Source: Leptolyngbyaceae cyanobacterium SL_7_1 (GTDB lineage: Bacteria; Cyanobacteriota; Cyanobacteriia; Elainellales; Elainellaceae). From it: DNA of 34,735 nucleotides. The notes beneath the pieces were generated by a model. It worked only from the letters and a program-made list of their open reading frames with translations, searched no databases and was not told where the DNA came from. Position numbers and translations under genes: made by a program. The DNA lies in the NCBI GenBank assembly GCA_012032525.1, contig JAAUSV010000004.1, positions 1 through 34,735 of the forward strand, in the 5' to 3' direction. Below are positions 1-9,960 of this stretch, in pieces. Numbering within the stretch: position 1 is the first letter of the stretch; each line of letters starts with the position of its first letter.

Positions 1-61
1 CTTCACCGTTGTTGTAAAGCTCTACAATCTTTTGGCGCAAGTCACAGGAATAGGGTCTCAT
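1..61 (-). mobile_element. IS630-family transposase, N-terminal fragment (truncated by window edge)
   Basis: Reverse complement of 1-61 translates from ATG as MRPYSCDLRQKIVELYNNGE, matching the characteristic IS630-type N-terminus (M-[RK]-x-Y-S-x-D-L-R-x-K-I-V-x-x-Y). Not in the ORF track because it is short and runs off the edge. Confidence 0.8.
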
Positions 62-137
62 AGAAGCAGGGGAAATAAAGCAATCTGACTCTTACAAGTG
101 TACTCAACAAACTCGCACACCGCTATAGAACCTACGA

Positions 138-623
138 CTATTCCTCCCTGTAGGTGAACCCTGCACGTTCAGCCACAATGGTGAGAAACTTTGACATCGA
201 TCGCTTGGGGTCGTAAGTGTTCGTTTCCCAATCGCTGACTGTTTGTTGCTGCACCCCTAATTCTTCCGCAAATTCTTTTTGGGTAAGCCCCATGTGGCGG
301 CGCAATCCTCGCACCAGTTCACCATTCCACTGGATAGTGCCTCCTACCCGCTTTACCACATACTGAGTGGGAGGTTTGCGGAACGTTACTCTGCCAGTTG
401 CCAAATCTAGCTGTGCAACTAAAAAGCCAGCGTACATCCACGCTTTTGCCTGAAGTGCTCCCTTGCTGCGATTGCTCCACCATGCCCGTTGATGGTAGGC
501 AGAGTGGGGCAAGGCTCCGGTTAACGCTTCAATCTCGGCAAAGGAAAGGGTAATCTCCGATTCGTGGCTTTGTTGCAAATGGTCAAGCAATCGTTGGTAT
601 TTACTTCGCCCACTCATAGGCAT
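138..623 (-). CDS. XRE-family helix-turn-helix protein with an N-terminal uncharacterised domain
   Basis: C-terminal HTH: LVRGLRRHMGLTQKEFAEELGVQQQTVSDWETNTYDPKRSM. N-terminus 'YQRLLDHLQQS...LSFAEIEALTGALPHSAYHQRAWWSN' resembles a small domain seen in restriction/regulatory proteins. Confidence 0.8.
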   Translation of the reverse strand: MPMSGRSKYQRLLDHLQQSHESEITLSFAEIEALTGALPHSAYHQRAWWSNRSKGALQAKAWMYAGFLVAQLDLATGRVTFRKPPTQYVVKRVGGTIQWNGELVRGLRRHMGLTQKEFAEELGVQQQTVSDWETNTYDPKRSMSKFLTIVAERAGFTYREE

Positions 624-740
624 TTCGTATACTAGCTTGACTAAGCTAAGTCGCTATCTTATACCAATTTGTCAACAATTTGCCATGGATAGTTTGGCAT
701 GGGGAATGGCTCTCAGCGGGTAACGATGTTTGGTGGAGTA

Positions 741-1151
741 TTATACCTGCCATTGATCTAACCAATGCATTAGTTCGGGAATCAAGGCAATTTTGCTCTG
801 TTGAGCCGCATTGATGCAGACATGGCGAGTGGTTGCCCGACTAATCAACTGCTCTGGTTGATTTTGCAGACGAAGTTGATAAGCGATTTCAAACGAAAAC
901 GGTGTGGAGAGTTTGGGAGTCAGGTGAATTAGTAGACGATCGCCGCAGTAGAGGGGTTGCAAAAAGTCAATGCTGGCATGGACGATCGGCACTGCCACGA
1001 TCGCACCACTGAAGAACGATCGCAATGGGATCCCCGACTCTGCCAGCGACGCCTCGTAAGCTTCATGGCATAGAGTCAATCCATTGGCAAAATAGACTAC
1101 TCCGGCTGCGTCGGTGTCTTGGAACCGAACAGTACGTAAATAGATAAACAT
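741..1151 (-). CDS. Hotdog-fold acyl-CoA thioesterase, probable 1,4-dihydroxy-2-naphthoyl-CoA hydrolase
   Basis: N-terminal YLRTVRFQDTDAAGVVYFANGLTLCHEAYEASL is the 4-hydroxybenzoyl-CoA/DHNA-CoA thioesterase signature; length 136 aa. Confidence 0.85.
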   Translation of the reverse strand: MFIYLRTVRFQDTDAAGVVYFANGLTLCHEAYEASLAESGIPLRSFFSGAIVAVPIVHASIDFLQPLYCGDRLLIHLTPKLSTPFSFEIAYQLRLQNQPEQLISRATTRHVCINAAQQSKIALIPELMHWLDQWQV

Positions 1152-1154
1152 TTC

Positions 1155-4100
1155 CTAAGATCCAGTAAGCGGCATTGAGTCAGAACCGCCAATGGTTGGA
1201 TCGTCGGTGTGGATAGAGAAGGTGAGCACCGTTTCGTCTATCCCCCGCAGCGCCAGCGGACTAAACTTTGTAATGGTATCTTGATCGAGGTAATCGGCAA
1301 CGGCGGCGGATACTAGGATAGTGCTGGGTTCTGCTGCTTCTTGTATTCGAGCGGCAATGTTGACGCTGGGTCCGATCGCTGTGTAGTCTGCTCGCTCGGC
1401 ACTGCCAAACATACCCACAACCGCTGTGCCTTGATGAATTCCACAGCGAAATTCGACCTTGCTAATTCCTTGTGCTTGCCAGCGTTCGTTCAACTTGGCA
1501 AGGGCGCGGTACATCTGCCGAGCCGCTGCAATTGCCTGCTTAACTTGGTCGTTGGGGCTGATTTCCTCTGGCGCTCCAAAAATTGCTAAGATGGCGTCTC
1601 CCATAAATTTATCCACCGTTCCTCCATTCTCAAAAATGGCGTGGGTCATTTCTGTCAAATACTCATTTAGTAACTCTGCCACACGCCGCGATCGCAGGGT
1701 ATTTGACAATTGGGTAAAGCCAACGATGTCGCTAAATAGGATCGTCACCATCCGTGGCTCCGGACGCAGATCGAGCGCCAACTCTCCTCGCGCCGCTTTG
1801 TCCACCAGCGATCGGGGAAGAAATCGTTTCAAAATAGACTCAGTTAGATAGTTATTTAACTCAGCCACCTTGCGCTCATTTTCCTTTAAGGCAAGCAAAT
1901 TTCGGACCTCTGCCAATAACTCCCGGTGGTTGAATGGTTTTGACAGATAGGCATCTGCTCCCCCTTCCACCCCTTCTAGTCGGGTTTCATCGTCGGCTTT
2001 GGCAGTCAATAAGATAATTGGAATGCCCTGGAGATCCTCTTGTCGGCGCAGCATTTGGATCATCTCTAGACCAGACACGAGGGGCATCATTAAATCGGTA
2101 ACGATTAATTGAGGATGCCTCTCCTGAGTGAGTTGAAATCCCTCAGCCCCATTTCGGGCAAGGATGACTTGATATCCCTCTGCCTGCAAGATTGTCGCCA
2201 CATAGGTCCTTAGATCGGGGTTGTCATCAACAACCAAAATTTTAGCGGCGGCGGATTTTGCTTCTCCCGATGCCGGAGTAACCAATGAGAGGGGTTTGGA
2301 CGAAACTGGATTCACAAGATCGGGCTGGGCTTCTAGTTCGACATCGGCTAGCTCGATCGCAGCACGACTGCCCTCAATTTCCGCTGGAATTTCAATTACC
2401 TGGTTGGGCGGCAGATGGGTGCTACCTGTTTGCAACCAAACCGTAAAGGTTGCCCCTGCTCCATAGCTAGATTCAACCGATACCTGTCCACCATGCAACT
2501 CCACCAACTCCTTAACTAGGGCTAAGCCTAACCCACTGCCCTCATGACTACGACTAGCCGATCCATCGGCTTGGCGAAATCGTTCAAATAAGTGGGGGAT
2601 TTGATCAGGGCGAATGCCCACCCCCGTATCTTTGACCTGCAACAGGCAATGATCCCCCAAGTGCTCCAAGACCACGGTAATGCTACCGCCAACGGGGGTG
2701 AATTTCATGGCATTTGACAGTAAGTTATAGAGTACTTTGTCAAACTTCTCCAGGTCTAGATAGATGGGGGGGCAATCCATTAGGGTTGTCACCAAATCAA
2801 TCTGTTTCTTCTCGCAGTAGACCCGAAATGAATCAACAACCTGTGTCACAAAATCAATTAAGTTGCATGGTCGGAATCGAGGTTGCATCCGTCCGGCATC
2901 CAATCGTTGCAGATCGAGCAATTGGTTGACCAATCGCAACAGACGACGAGAATTGCGCAGTGCTACGACGGATTGCTCATGCGTCAATCCCTGTTCTTGG
3001 ACAACTGCCGATTCTAGTGGTCCGATCGTCAGGGTCAATGGGGTACGAAACTCGTGGGAGACATTTTGAAAGAACTCAGTTTTTTGACGATCGAGTTCCA
3101 ATAATTGCTCGGCTTGTTGTCGGGTTTTTTGATAGAGCCGGGATTGTTGAACGGCAATCGCTGCCTGTGCCGCTACGGTTTGCGCAAGTTCTACCTCCTC
3201 TGCTTCCCAATGACGGGGATCATTCATTTGCCGAAGGGAGATGCTGCCGATGATCTTACCGTCGTATAACAGTGGCACGACTAGCAGTGCCCGTGCAGGC
3301 GATCGCAGTGGTAAGTCTAAAATATTCATTGCAGGCTGTTGACTTAGATCATCGATCACTACAGGGATCTGAGTAGTCAACAGTTGTTTGAGGACTGGAT
3401 TGCCTTCGATCGGCACAAGTGATTGGGGGAGTTGGTAACGATGGGGAGTATTGTCGTCTGCAATCAGCCCAGTTCGATCCGCTACACTGCCCTCCAATGG
3501 GGATGTCTGCGGCGAAGACAGGTCTACAAACTCTCCGCCGTCCTCCGTGGCGACGTGTAGTCCAACGCACTGGACAAACTCGTCATCCTCTGTCCAGAGG
3601 GAAAGGGCACAGCCGTCTACGCGCAACGCCTGACCGAGCTTTTGGGTAATTGCTGCAAAAATCTCTTGGGGATCAAGACTAGAGCGAATTGCCGCTGTGA
3701 TGGTATTGACCAGCGTCACCCGACGCGCAAGCGATCGGGCTTGTTCGTAGGCACGGGCTTGGGAGAGTGCCAGTGCCGCTTGGTCAGCCACCATGACCAC
3801 AAGCTGTACCTCATCATCTTGCCAACGCCGTCCCTGTCCGGTTTGGTGTAGCGCCAGCACCGCCATTAGCTCCTGTTGCCAGATCAGTGGTACGACAAGG
3901 CTCGATGCAATCCCTACCTCGACAAAAGCTTGGTGGCAGTTGGGTTCTAAACTGGCTCCAACTCGCTGATCTGCCTCCACATCATAGATAACCTGCACAT
4001 CCCACGTCTCCCACACGGTGCACATCAAGCTACGCCGATTCCACGATTGGGGCATTGGCAGAGCCTCAACGGTGGGGTGGGTATAGACAAAGAGTTCGTC

Positions 4101-4676
4101 CTGCATGCGGTTGTCTTGCACCGGACGCAGCAGACAATAATCGACTTCAAAGGTTTGTCCTACCGTCTCGACGATCGTTTGTAGAATCTGGCGATAGTTG
4201 AGGGCGCTGCGAATAGTATTGGTGACGGCGTTGAGGAGTGATTCTTGGCGGAGGGTACGCCGTAGTTCTTGAGTTCTTGCCTTAAGAACGTTGTGGGTAT
4301 CGACCGCTTGACGCACCACTGCTTTTAGCTCTTCATCGTCCCAGGGTTTCGTAACATACTTGAAAACCTTGCCGGAATTGATTGCTTCGACCAAATCTCC
4401 CACATCAGTATACCCGGTGAGGATGATCCGGATAATGTCAGGGTACTGGGTAGCCGTCAGACTAAGAAATTCCGTTCCACTCATGGAGGGCATGCGCTGG
4501 TCGGAGATGATCACAGCGATGTCTCCCTCGGTTGCCAAAATTCCTAGTGCCATAGGACCACTTTCCGCTCTGAGCACCCTAAACTCGCGATGAAAGGTGC
4601 GATAAAGCAGATCTAGATTATCTGGCTCATCATCAACAACCAGAATTTTGGGTCTACTAGGGTCTGGGGACGTCAT
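1155..4676 (-). CDS. Hybrid sensor kinase: REC-GAF-GAF-HisKA-HATPase_c-REC-class III adenylate cyclase
   Basis: REC: ILVVDDEPDNLDLL...IISDQRMPSMSG; HisKA: FFQNVSHEFRTPLTLTIGPLE; HATPase: DTGVGIRPDQIPHLFERF...GSGLGLALVKELVELHGG; second REC: ILVVDDNPDLRTYV...VTDLMMP; cyclase: ILFSDIVGFTQLS...VDKFMGDAILAIFG...ADYTAIGPSVNIAARIQ. Start placed at MTSPDPSRP (4676); the annotated ORF extends upstream to 4757. Confidence 0.9.
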   Translation of the reverse strand: MTSPDPSRPKILVVDDEPDNLDLLYRTFHREFRVLRAESGPMALGILATEGDIAVIISDQRMPSMSGTEFLSLTATQYPDIIRIILTGYTDVGDLVEAINSGKVFKYVTKPWDDEELKAVVRQAVDTHNVLKARTQELRRTLRQESLLNAVTNTIRSALNYRQILQTIVETVGQTFEVDYCLLRPVQDNRMQDELFVYTHPTVEALPMPQSWNRRSLMCTVWETWDVQVIYDVEADQRVGASLEPNCHQAFVEVGIASSLVVPLIWQQELMAVLALHQTGQGRRWQDDEVQLVVMVADQAALALSQARAYEQARSLARRVTLVNTITAAIRSSLDPQEIFAAITQKLGQALRVDGCALSLWTEDDEFVQCVGLHVATEDGGEFVDLSSPQTSPLEGSVADRTGLIADDNTPHRYQLPQSLVPIEGNPVLKQLLTTQIPVVIDDLSQQPAMNILDLPLRSPARALLVVPLLYDGKIIGSISLRQMNDPRHWEAEEVELAQTVAAQAAIAVQQSRLYQKTRQQAEQLLELDRQKTEFFQNVSHEFRTPLTLTIGPLESAVVQEQGLTHEQSVVALRNSRRLLRLVNQLLDLQRLDAGRMQPRFRPCNLIDFVTQVVDSFRVYCEKKQIDLVTTLMDCPPIYLDLEKFDKVLYNLLSNAMKFTPVGGSITVVLEHLGDHCLLQVKDTGVGIRPDQIPHLFERFRQADGSASRSHEGSGLGLALVKELVELHGGQVSVESSYGAGATFTVWLQTGSTHLPPNQVIEIPAEIEGSRAAIELADVELEAQPDLVNPVSSKPLSLVTPASGEAKSAAAKILVVDDNPDLRTYVATILQAEGYQVILARNGAEGFQLTQERHPQLIVTDLMMPLVSGLEMIQMLRRQEDLQGIPIILLTAKADDETRLEGVEGGADAYLSKPFNHRELLAEVRNLLALKENERKVAELNNYLTESILKRFLPRSLVDKAARGELALDLRPEPRMVTILFSDIVGFTQLSNTLRSRRVAELLNEYLTEMTHAIFENGGTVDKFMGDAILAIFGAPEEISPNDQVKQAIAAARQMYRALAKLNERWQAQGISKVEFRCGIHQGTAVVGMFGSAERADYTAIGPSVNIAARIQEAAEPSTILVSAAVADYLDQDTITKFSPLALRGIDETVLTFSIHTDDPTIGGSDSMPLTGS

Positions 4677-5421
4677 GCACCGTTCTCCTGATGCAGGGGA
4701 AATAAGCTGTTGTGCGATGCCATCGTGTACAACACATTGACTCAACGATGGTATCAATCTGACTGTGCGCTAACGCCCCGTTTTCGGTTCTATTCATGCT
4801 GGCTAACTGAGCTGGACTTTAGCTAGGACGGTAGGTATCGATATCGGCAGTACACCCTAATAATCCAATCGCTGCTCCCACGACGATTGCCTCCGCCAAA
4901 ACCGTGAGCACTGGTAATGGGTTTAAGCCGAGCAGGAAGGTATTTGATTACCAACGCATCCAACTTAATCATAGGCACAAGCTTGCCCATAAACGAATTG
5001 TGAATTGACTGACATAAAAATGTGTAGTCAAAGTTGCTGAACGATCATTTTGCGCTCGTGTTTTTATAGTTAACCTGATCTAGAGAAATTTAACAATTGC
5101 GGACTTGTCCGATCGCCTTACATGGAAAAAACTGGCAATCACTCGAACCGATGAGAGGAGCAGACCAATGGGAGGATTAAGGTGAAAAATTGAGTTGCAG
5201 AACGTGGCTGAGAAAACTAATGTGGAATAAGCAAACACCTGAGACAGGAATATCCGTCACCCAGTATTTTTTCTCACCCACATGGGACAGGCTGGCAACC
5301 CCTTTATCCGAATACAGCATTTCATTTGGAATCTCAGGATTAAAATGAGGTAATCTGCTTAAGATCTGGTGTCAACCCTAGTCTGTGCCTCCCTTTCCTT
5401 CACCTCAGTTTTTTAATAGGC

Positions 5422-6030
5422 ATGTCTTCTAACTTCAAATCTGAAGGGCGATCGCTTCAGCCCTTTCCATTTCTCATTCGGACGGCACGATCGCAGGACT
5501 TAAATCCGATTGTCGAAATTTTAGTTAGCAGTTTTCATGTCTCAACTGGTTGGACAAATTGGCTGCATCCACTGCTGCGGTTAGGCATTTACGAAGATTT
5601 GCGTCATCGACTTCGCACCCGATCGACCCCCTACGCCTGTCTAGTCGCCGTGGCATTACCTACGATTGAAGCCCCAATCGCCCAAACAACCCTAGGTTCT
5701 CCTAGCTACTCCTCGATCGCTGGCACCGTTGAGATTGGTGTCCGTCACCCAGTCTGGTTTGCGCCTTTGGAGCAACATGTGTATCTCTCAAATTTGGCGA
5801 TCGCCGCCCCCTATCGCCGCCAAGGGGTCGCCCTCAATCTGCTAAAACACTGTGAAAAAATCTCCCTAGAGTGGGGCTATTCCACACTCTATTTACATGT
5901 GATGGAAGATAATACGGCTGCCCACAGGCTTTACACAAAAGCGGGATACGATCTGTATCGCTCCGAACCAAGCCTGAGCAACTTGTTTGGTCGCCCACGC
6001 CAAATTCTGCTATACAAGTCTTTAAAATAG
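5422..6030 (+). CDS. GNAT-family N-acetyltransferase
   Basis: LSNLAIAAPYRRQGVALNLLKHCEKISLEWGYSTLYLHVMEDNTAAHRLYTKAGY is an acetyl-CoA-binding GNAT core. Confidence 0.88.
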   Translation: MSSNFKSEGRSLQPFPFLIRTARSQDLNPIVEILVSSFHVSTGWTNWLHPLLRLGIYEDLRHRLRTRSTPYACLVAVALPTIEAPIAQTTLGSPSYSSIAGTVEIGVRHPVWFAPLEQHVYLSNLAIAAPYRRQGVALNLLKHCEKISLEWGYSTLYLHVMEDNTAAHRLYTKAGYDLYRSEPSLSNLFGRPRQILLYKSLK

Positions 6031-6034
6031 ACAA

Positions 6035-6072
6035 TTCAGGATTCTCACTTGACTTTAAGTAAGAATCCTGAA
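6035..6072. terminator. Inverted repeat between convergent genes, probable bidirectional terminator
   Basis: TTCAGGATTCTcACTT (6035-6050) and AAGTaAGAATCCTGAA (6057-6072) form a 16-bp stem with one mismatch, 6-nt loop, between the convergent GNAT and ndhH genes. Confidence 0.75.
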
Positions 6073-6103
6073 CTAAAGTTGCTTGGAGAGATGGTATCGA
6101 ATG

Positions 6104-7293
6104 TTATCGATCGACTGATCCCATAATGATGTCGATGCTGCCCAAAATCGCAACCACATCAGCTACTTTCACCCCTTTAAGAATGTGAGGCAATACTTGC
6201 AGGTTGTTGAAATCGGCAGCTCGAATCTTCCATCGCCACGGGAACACGTTGTCATCCCCAATAATGTAGATTCCTAGCTCACCTTTGCCACTCTCAACCC
6301 GGACGTAGTGCTCCCCTTTGGGGATCTTGAAGGTTGGTGCGATCTTTTTACCAATAAATTGGTAATCAAACGCGTTCCACTCAGACTTAGGTCCAGAAGC
6401 CATACGTTTTGCTTCTAGGTTTTCATAGGGACCTCCAGGCAATCCCTGCAATGCTTGGCGAATAATTTTGACTGATTCGCGCATTTCCCGAATTCGCACA
6501 ACATACCTGGCAAAGCAGTCGCCTGCGGTCTCCCAGTGCACGTCCCAGTCAAAGTCGTCATAGCACTCGTAGTGATCGACTTTCCGCAATCCCACTTGAC
6601 CCCTGATGCTCGTAGCATGGGACCTGACAAGCCCCAATTGATGGCATCTTCGCGGGCGATCGTTCCCACTCCTTCGACTCGACGACGGAAAATGGGGTTA
6701 TTGGTAATCAGTCGCTCGTACTCGTCAACTTTGGGCAAGAAGTAGTCGCAAAAATCACTGCATTTATCTACCCAACCGTAGGGCAAGTCGGCAGCAACAC
6801 CACCAATGCGCCAATAGTTGTTGTTAACCATGCGGTAGCCTGTTGCTGCTTCCCACAGATCGTAGATTAATTCTCGTTCACGGAAGATATAGAAGAAGGG
6901 GGTTTGAGCACCCACATCTGCCAGAAAAGGACCAAGCCATAGCAAATGGTTGGCAATGCGATTTAGCTCTAGCATGATGACGCGGATGTAACTCGCGCGT
7001 CGAGGAACAGGAATATCGGCTAGTTTTTCGGGTGCATTGACGGTTACTGCTTCGTTGAACATGCCTGCTGCGTAGTCCCAACGGCTGACATAGGGGACAT
7101 ACATGACATTGGTTCGATTCTCGGCAATTTTTTCCATGCCTCGATGTAAATAGCCAATCACAGGCTCACAATCGACAACGTCTTCCCCATCCAGCGTCAT
7201 AATTAGCCGCAACACACCATGCATGGAGGGGTGGTGGGGTCCCATGTTGAGCACCATGGGTTCGGTCTTGGTTTCAATCATTGCCATAGACAA
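6104..7293 (-). CDS. ndhH: NAD(P)H-quinone oxidoreductase subunit H, disrupted by a -1 frameshift near 6588
   Basis: N-terminal frame: [43 protein letters not shown]...[15 protein letters not shown]-terminal frame: [29 protein letters not shown]...[12 protein letters not shown]. The frames join at 6588-6589. Confidence 0.93.
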
Positions 7294-7417
7294 CTGGTCT
7301 CCCGATTACGAAGCACACCGCACCAACGGGGCATTTTTATAGTGATTTCTATCATTACTGCTTTAATTATACGGAGGAATCGCCAGAAACCTAGAGGGGG
7401 ATTTCATATCTGATACA

Positions 7418-7443
7418 CATCTAACATTGGCATCTAACATTGG
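7418..7443. repeat. Perfect 13-bp tandem duplication
   Basis: CATCTAACATTGG at 7418-7430 repeated immediately at 7431-7443, in the divergent intergenic region between ndhH and the cysteine desulfurase. Confidence 0.9.
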
Positions 7444-7559
7444 CTTATGGCGATGATAGACCGTTCATGGTCTATCTTGAGAAAGATTTGACTAGTAGGG
7501 AAATCATCGGAACGATATGCTGGAGACGGCGATGTTGTCGGTTGTTAGTTAAGAGAATT

Positions 7560-8723
7560 ATGCAAATTTATCTGGATCACAGTGCCACAACGCCAACTCG
7601 TCCAGAGGCGATCGCCCAAATGCAAGCCGTGCTAACACAGCAATGGGGGAATTCGTCCAGCTTGCATCAGTGGGGCAGTCAGGCGGCGACGGTGCTTGAA
7701 CAGTCCCGGATACAGGTCGCGGGGTTGCTCAATGCCGCCCCCGATGCGATCGTTTTCACTTCGGGCGGGACTGAAGCCGACAATCTTGCTATTTTCGGGG
7801 TGACCCAACAGCATCTCGTGCCTCAACACCTGATCATTTCCAGTGTTGAGCATTCCGCCGTTTCTGAACCAGTGCGGTGGTTAGAACAATTGGGGTGGGA
7901 CGTGACGCGGCTACCGGTGAATGCTCAAGGTCGGGTCGATCCAGTCGATCTGCAAGCAGCATTGCGATCGAACACGGTTTTAGTCTCGATCATCTATGGG
8001 CAGAGCGAAGTAGGAACCCTCCAACCGATCGAAGTCCTGGGGCAAATTACCCGCGATCATGGGGCGTTGTTTCACACCGATGCAGTCCAAGTGGCTGGGC
8101 GGCTACCAATAGATGTTCAACGATTACCAGTAGATTTGTTATCGCTGTCAAGCCACAAGCTTTACGGACCCCAAGGAGCAGGCGCGTTGTACGTTCGTCC
8201 GGGAGTTGAGCTTGCGCCCCTGCTGCTAGGCGGTGGGCAGGAGGGGCAGCGTCGATCGGGAACTCAAGCAATTCCAATTTTGGCTGGCTTTGGTGTGGCG
8301 GCAGAGTTGGCTATGCAGGAGATAGCAATTGAAACCCCTCGCCTGATCTACCTGCGCGATCGCCTGTTTGACCACCTCGCCACTCTGCCAGAACTGTCCC
8401 CGACGGGCGATCGGCTCCACCGTCTGCCCCACCATGTCAGCTTTTGTCTGCCCAACGCTGATGGAGAAATGTTGACAGGCAAAACCTTGGTGCGACAGAT
8501 GAATCTAGCGGGGATTGGCATCAGTGCCGGATCTGCTTGCCACAGCGGCAAGCTGGTTCCTAGCCCGATTTTGCAGGCAATGGGCTATGGCGATCGAGTC
8601 GCTAAAACTGGAATTCGCCTCACGCTGGGTCACAGCACAACCATTGCGGACATCGATTGGACGGTGCTGGTGCTCAAGCAGGTACTGGCACGGCTAACTC
8701 CCCAAGCCGTAGCCAGCGTTTAA
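7560..8723 (+). CDS. Cysteine desulfurase (NifS/IscS-type class V aminotransferase)
   Basis: MQIYLDHSATTPTRPEAI; FTSGGTEADNLAI; SVEHSA; HTDAVQVAGRLPIDVQRLPVDLLSLSSHKLYGPQGAGALYVRP; GISAGSACHSG. Start at 7560 rather than the ORF-track start at 7440. Confidence 0.92.
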   Translation: MQIYLDHSATTPTRPEAIAQMQAVLTQQWGNSSSLHQWGSQAATVLEQSRIQVAGLLNAAPDAIVFTSGGTEADNLAIFGVTQQHLVPQHLIISSVEHSAVSEPVRWLEQLGWDVTRLPVNAQGRVDPVDLQAALRSNTVLVSIIYGQSEVGTLQPIEVLGQITRDHGALFHTDAVQVAGRLPIDVQRLPVDLLSLSSHKLYGPQGAGALYVRPGVELAPLLLGGGQEGQRRSGTQAIPILAGFGVAAELAMQEIAIETPRLIYLRDRLFDHLATLPELSPTGDRLHRLPHHVSFCLPNADGEMLTGKTLVRQMNLAGIGISAGSACHSGKLVPSPILQAMGYGDRVAKTGIRLTLGHSTTIADIDWTVLVLKQVLARLTPQAVASV

Positions 8724-8887
8724 CGCATGTTGAATGCAAAATTAACCTGCAACCAGTAATCAATCGCCGATTGCTCAAACGAGAAATCATCAGAGCGCAC
8801 AAGACTCGCTAGGATAAAGTGAGCGCTAAACAATTTGCTTTGAATTTTGCTTCAAATTTATTGATTCGTTCGAGTGGGGGAAAGGGC

Positions 8888-9902
8888 ATGGATTTGGTTA
8901 CATTACAGAGTTGGCTTGACAACGCTGCATTTGCCGTTCTGTTTATTACCATGCTGATGTATTGGGTGGGAGCGGCGTTTCCAACGCTGCCCCATCTGAC
9001 ATTAACTGCCAGTGCTGGGATGGCGATCGCCAACTTAGGACTCGCCACCCTGCTGGGAGCGCGATGGATCGAGGCGGGCTATTTCCCGCTGAGCAACTTA
9101 TATGAGTCGCTGCTATTTATTGCTTGGGGCATTACGACGGTTCATTTTGTGGCTGAACGCATGAGTCGTAGCACTCTGGTGGGAGTGGTCACTGCGCCAG
9201 TGGCATTAGGGATTACTGCCTTTGCCACCCTTTCCCTGCCTGCCCAGATGCAACTGGCTGAGCCGCTTGTCCCGGCGTTGAAATCTAATTGGTTGATGAT
9301 GCACGTCAGTGTCATGCTGTTGAGCTATGCGGCGCTGATGGTGGGGGCAGTGCTGGCAATCGCCTTCCTAGTCGTCACCCGTGGTCAACCCGTTGAGTTG
9401 CGAGGCAGCTCGGTAGGTACTGGAGCCTATCGCTCAGTCACCAAACTGACCAACGCATCGAGTCGATGGCAATGGCAGCGGAGTGGCGATCGCTGACCCC
9501 TTTGCCAGCGCCACATCCGGTGGAGTAGCAACCCTGTCAACGCAGGCAATCGAGTCCTCGGTTTCCCTGTCTCCCCAGCGGCTCAGTTTGGCGGATACGC
9601 TAGATAACATCAGCTATCGCATGATTGGGTTAGGATTTCCCCTGCTAACCATTGGCATTGTTGCGGGCGCAGTATGGGCAAACGAGGCATGGGGGTCGTA
9701 TTGGAGCTGGGACCCCAAGGAAACTTGGGCATTCATCACTTGGCTAGTCTTTGCTGCCTATTTACATGCCCGCATTACTCGCGGTTGGCAAGGGCGGCGT
9801 CCAGCACTGCTCGCTGCATCTGGGTTTGCAGTCGTGTGGATTTGCTATTTAGGAGTTAACCTGCTGGGCAAAGGATTACACAGTTACGGTTGGTTCTTTT
9901 AA
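8888..9902 (+). CDS. System II c-type cytochrome biogenesis protein (CcsA/CcsB-type), disrupted by a +1 frameshift between 9450 and 9496
   Basis: First frame [32 protein letters not shown]...[21 protein letters not shown]; second frame [54 protein letters not shown]...[14 protein letters not shown] (WWD-type haem-handling motif). Confidence 0.92.
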
Positions 9903-9960
9903 TCAACCTCCTTCCAAGAACCATCCCAACTGCCGAGAATAAACACACTGAGTACTAACA

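Noticed and set aside
1341-4593. Multiple plus-strand ORFs of 60-130 aa antisense to the hybrid kinase
   Set aside because: Compositionally shadow ORFs (Arg/Ser/Cys-rich, no recognisable motif) opposite a convincing long coding frame.
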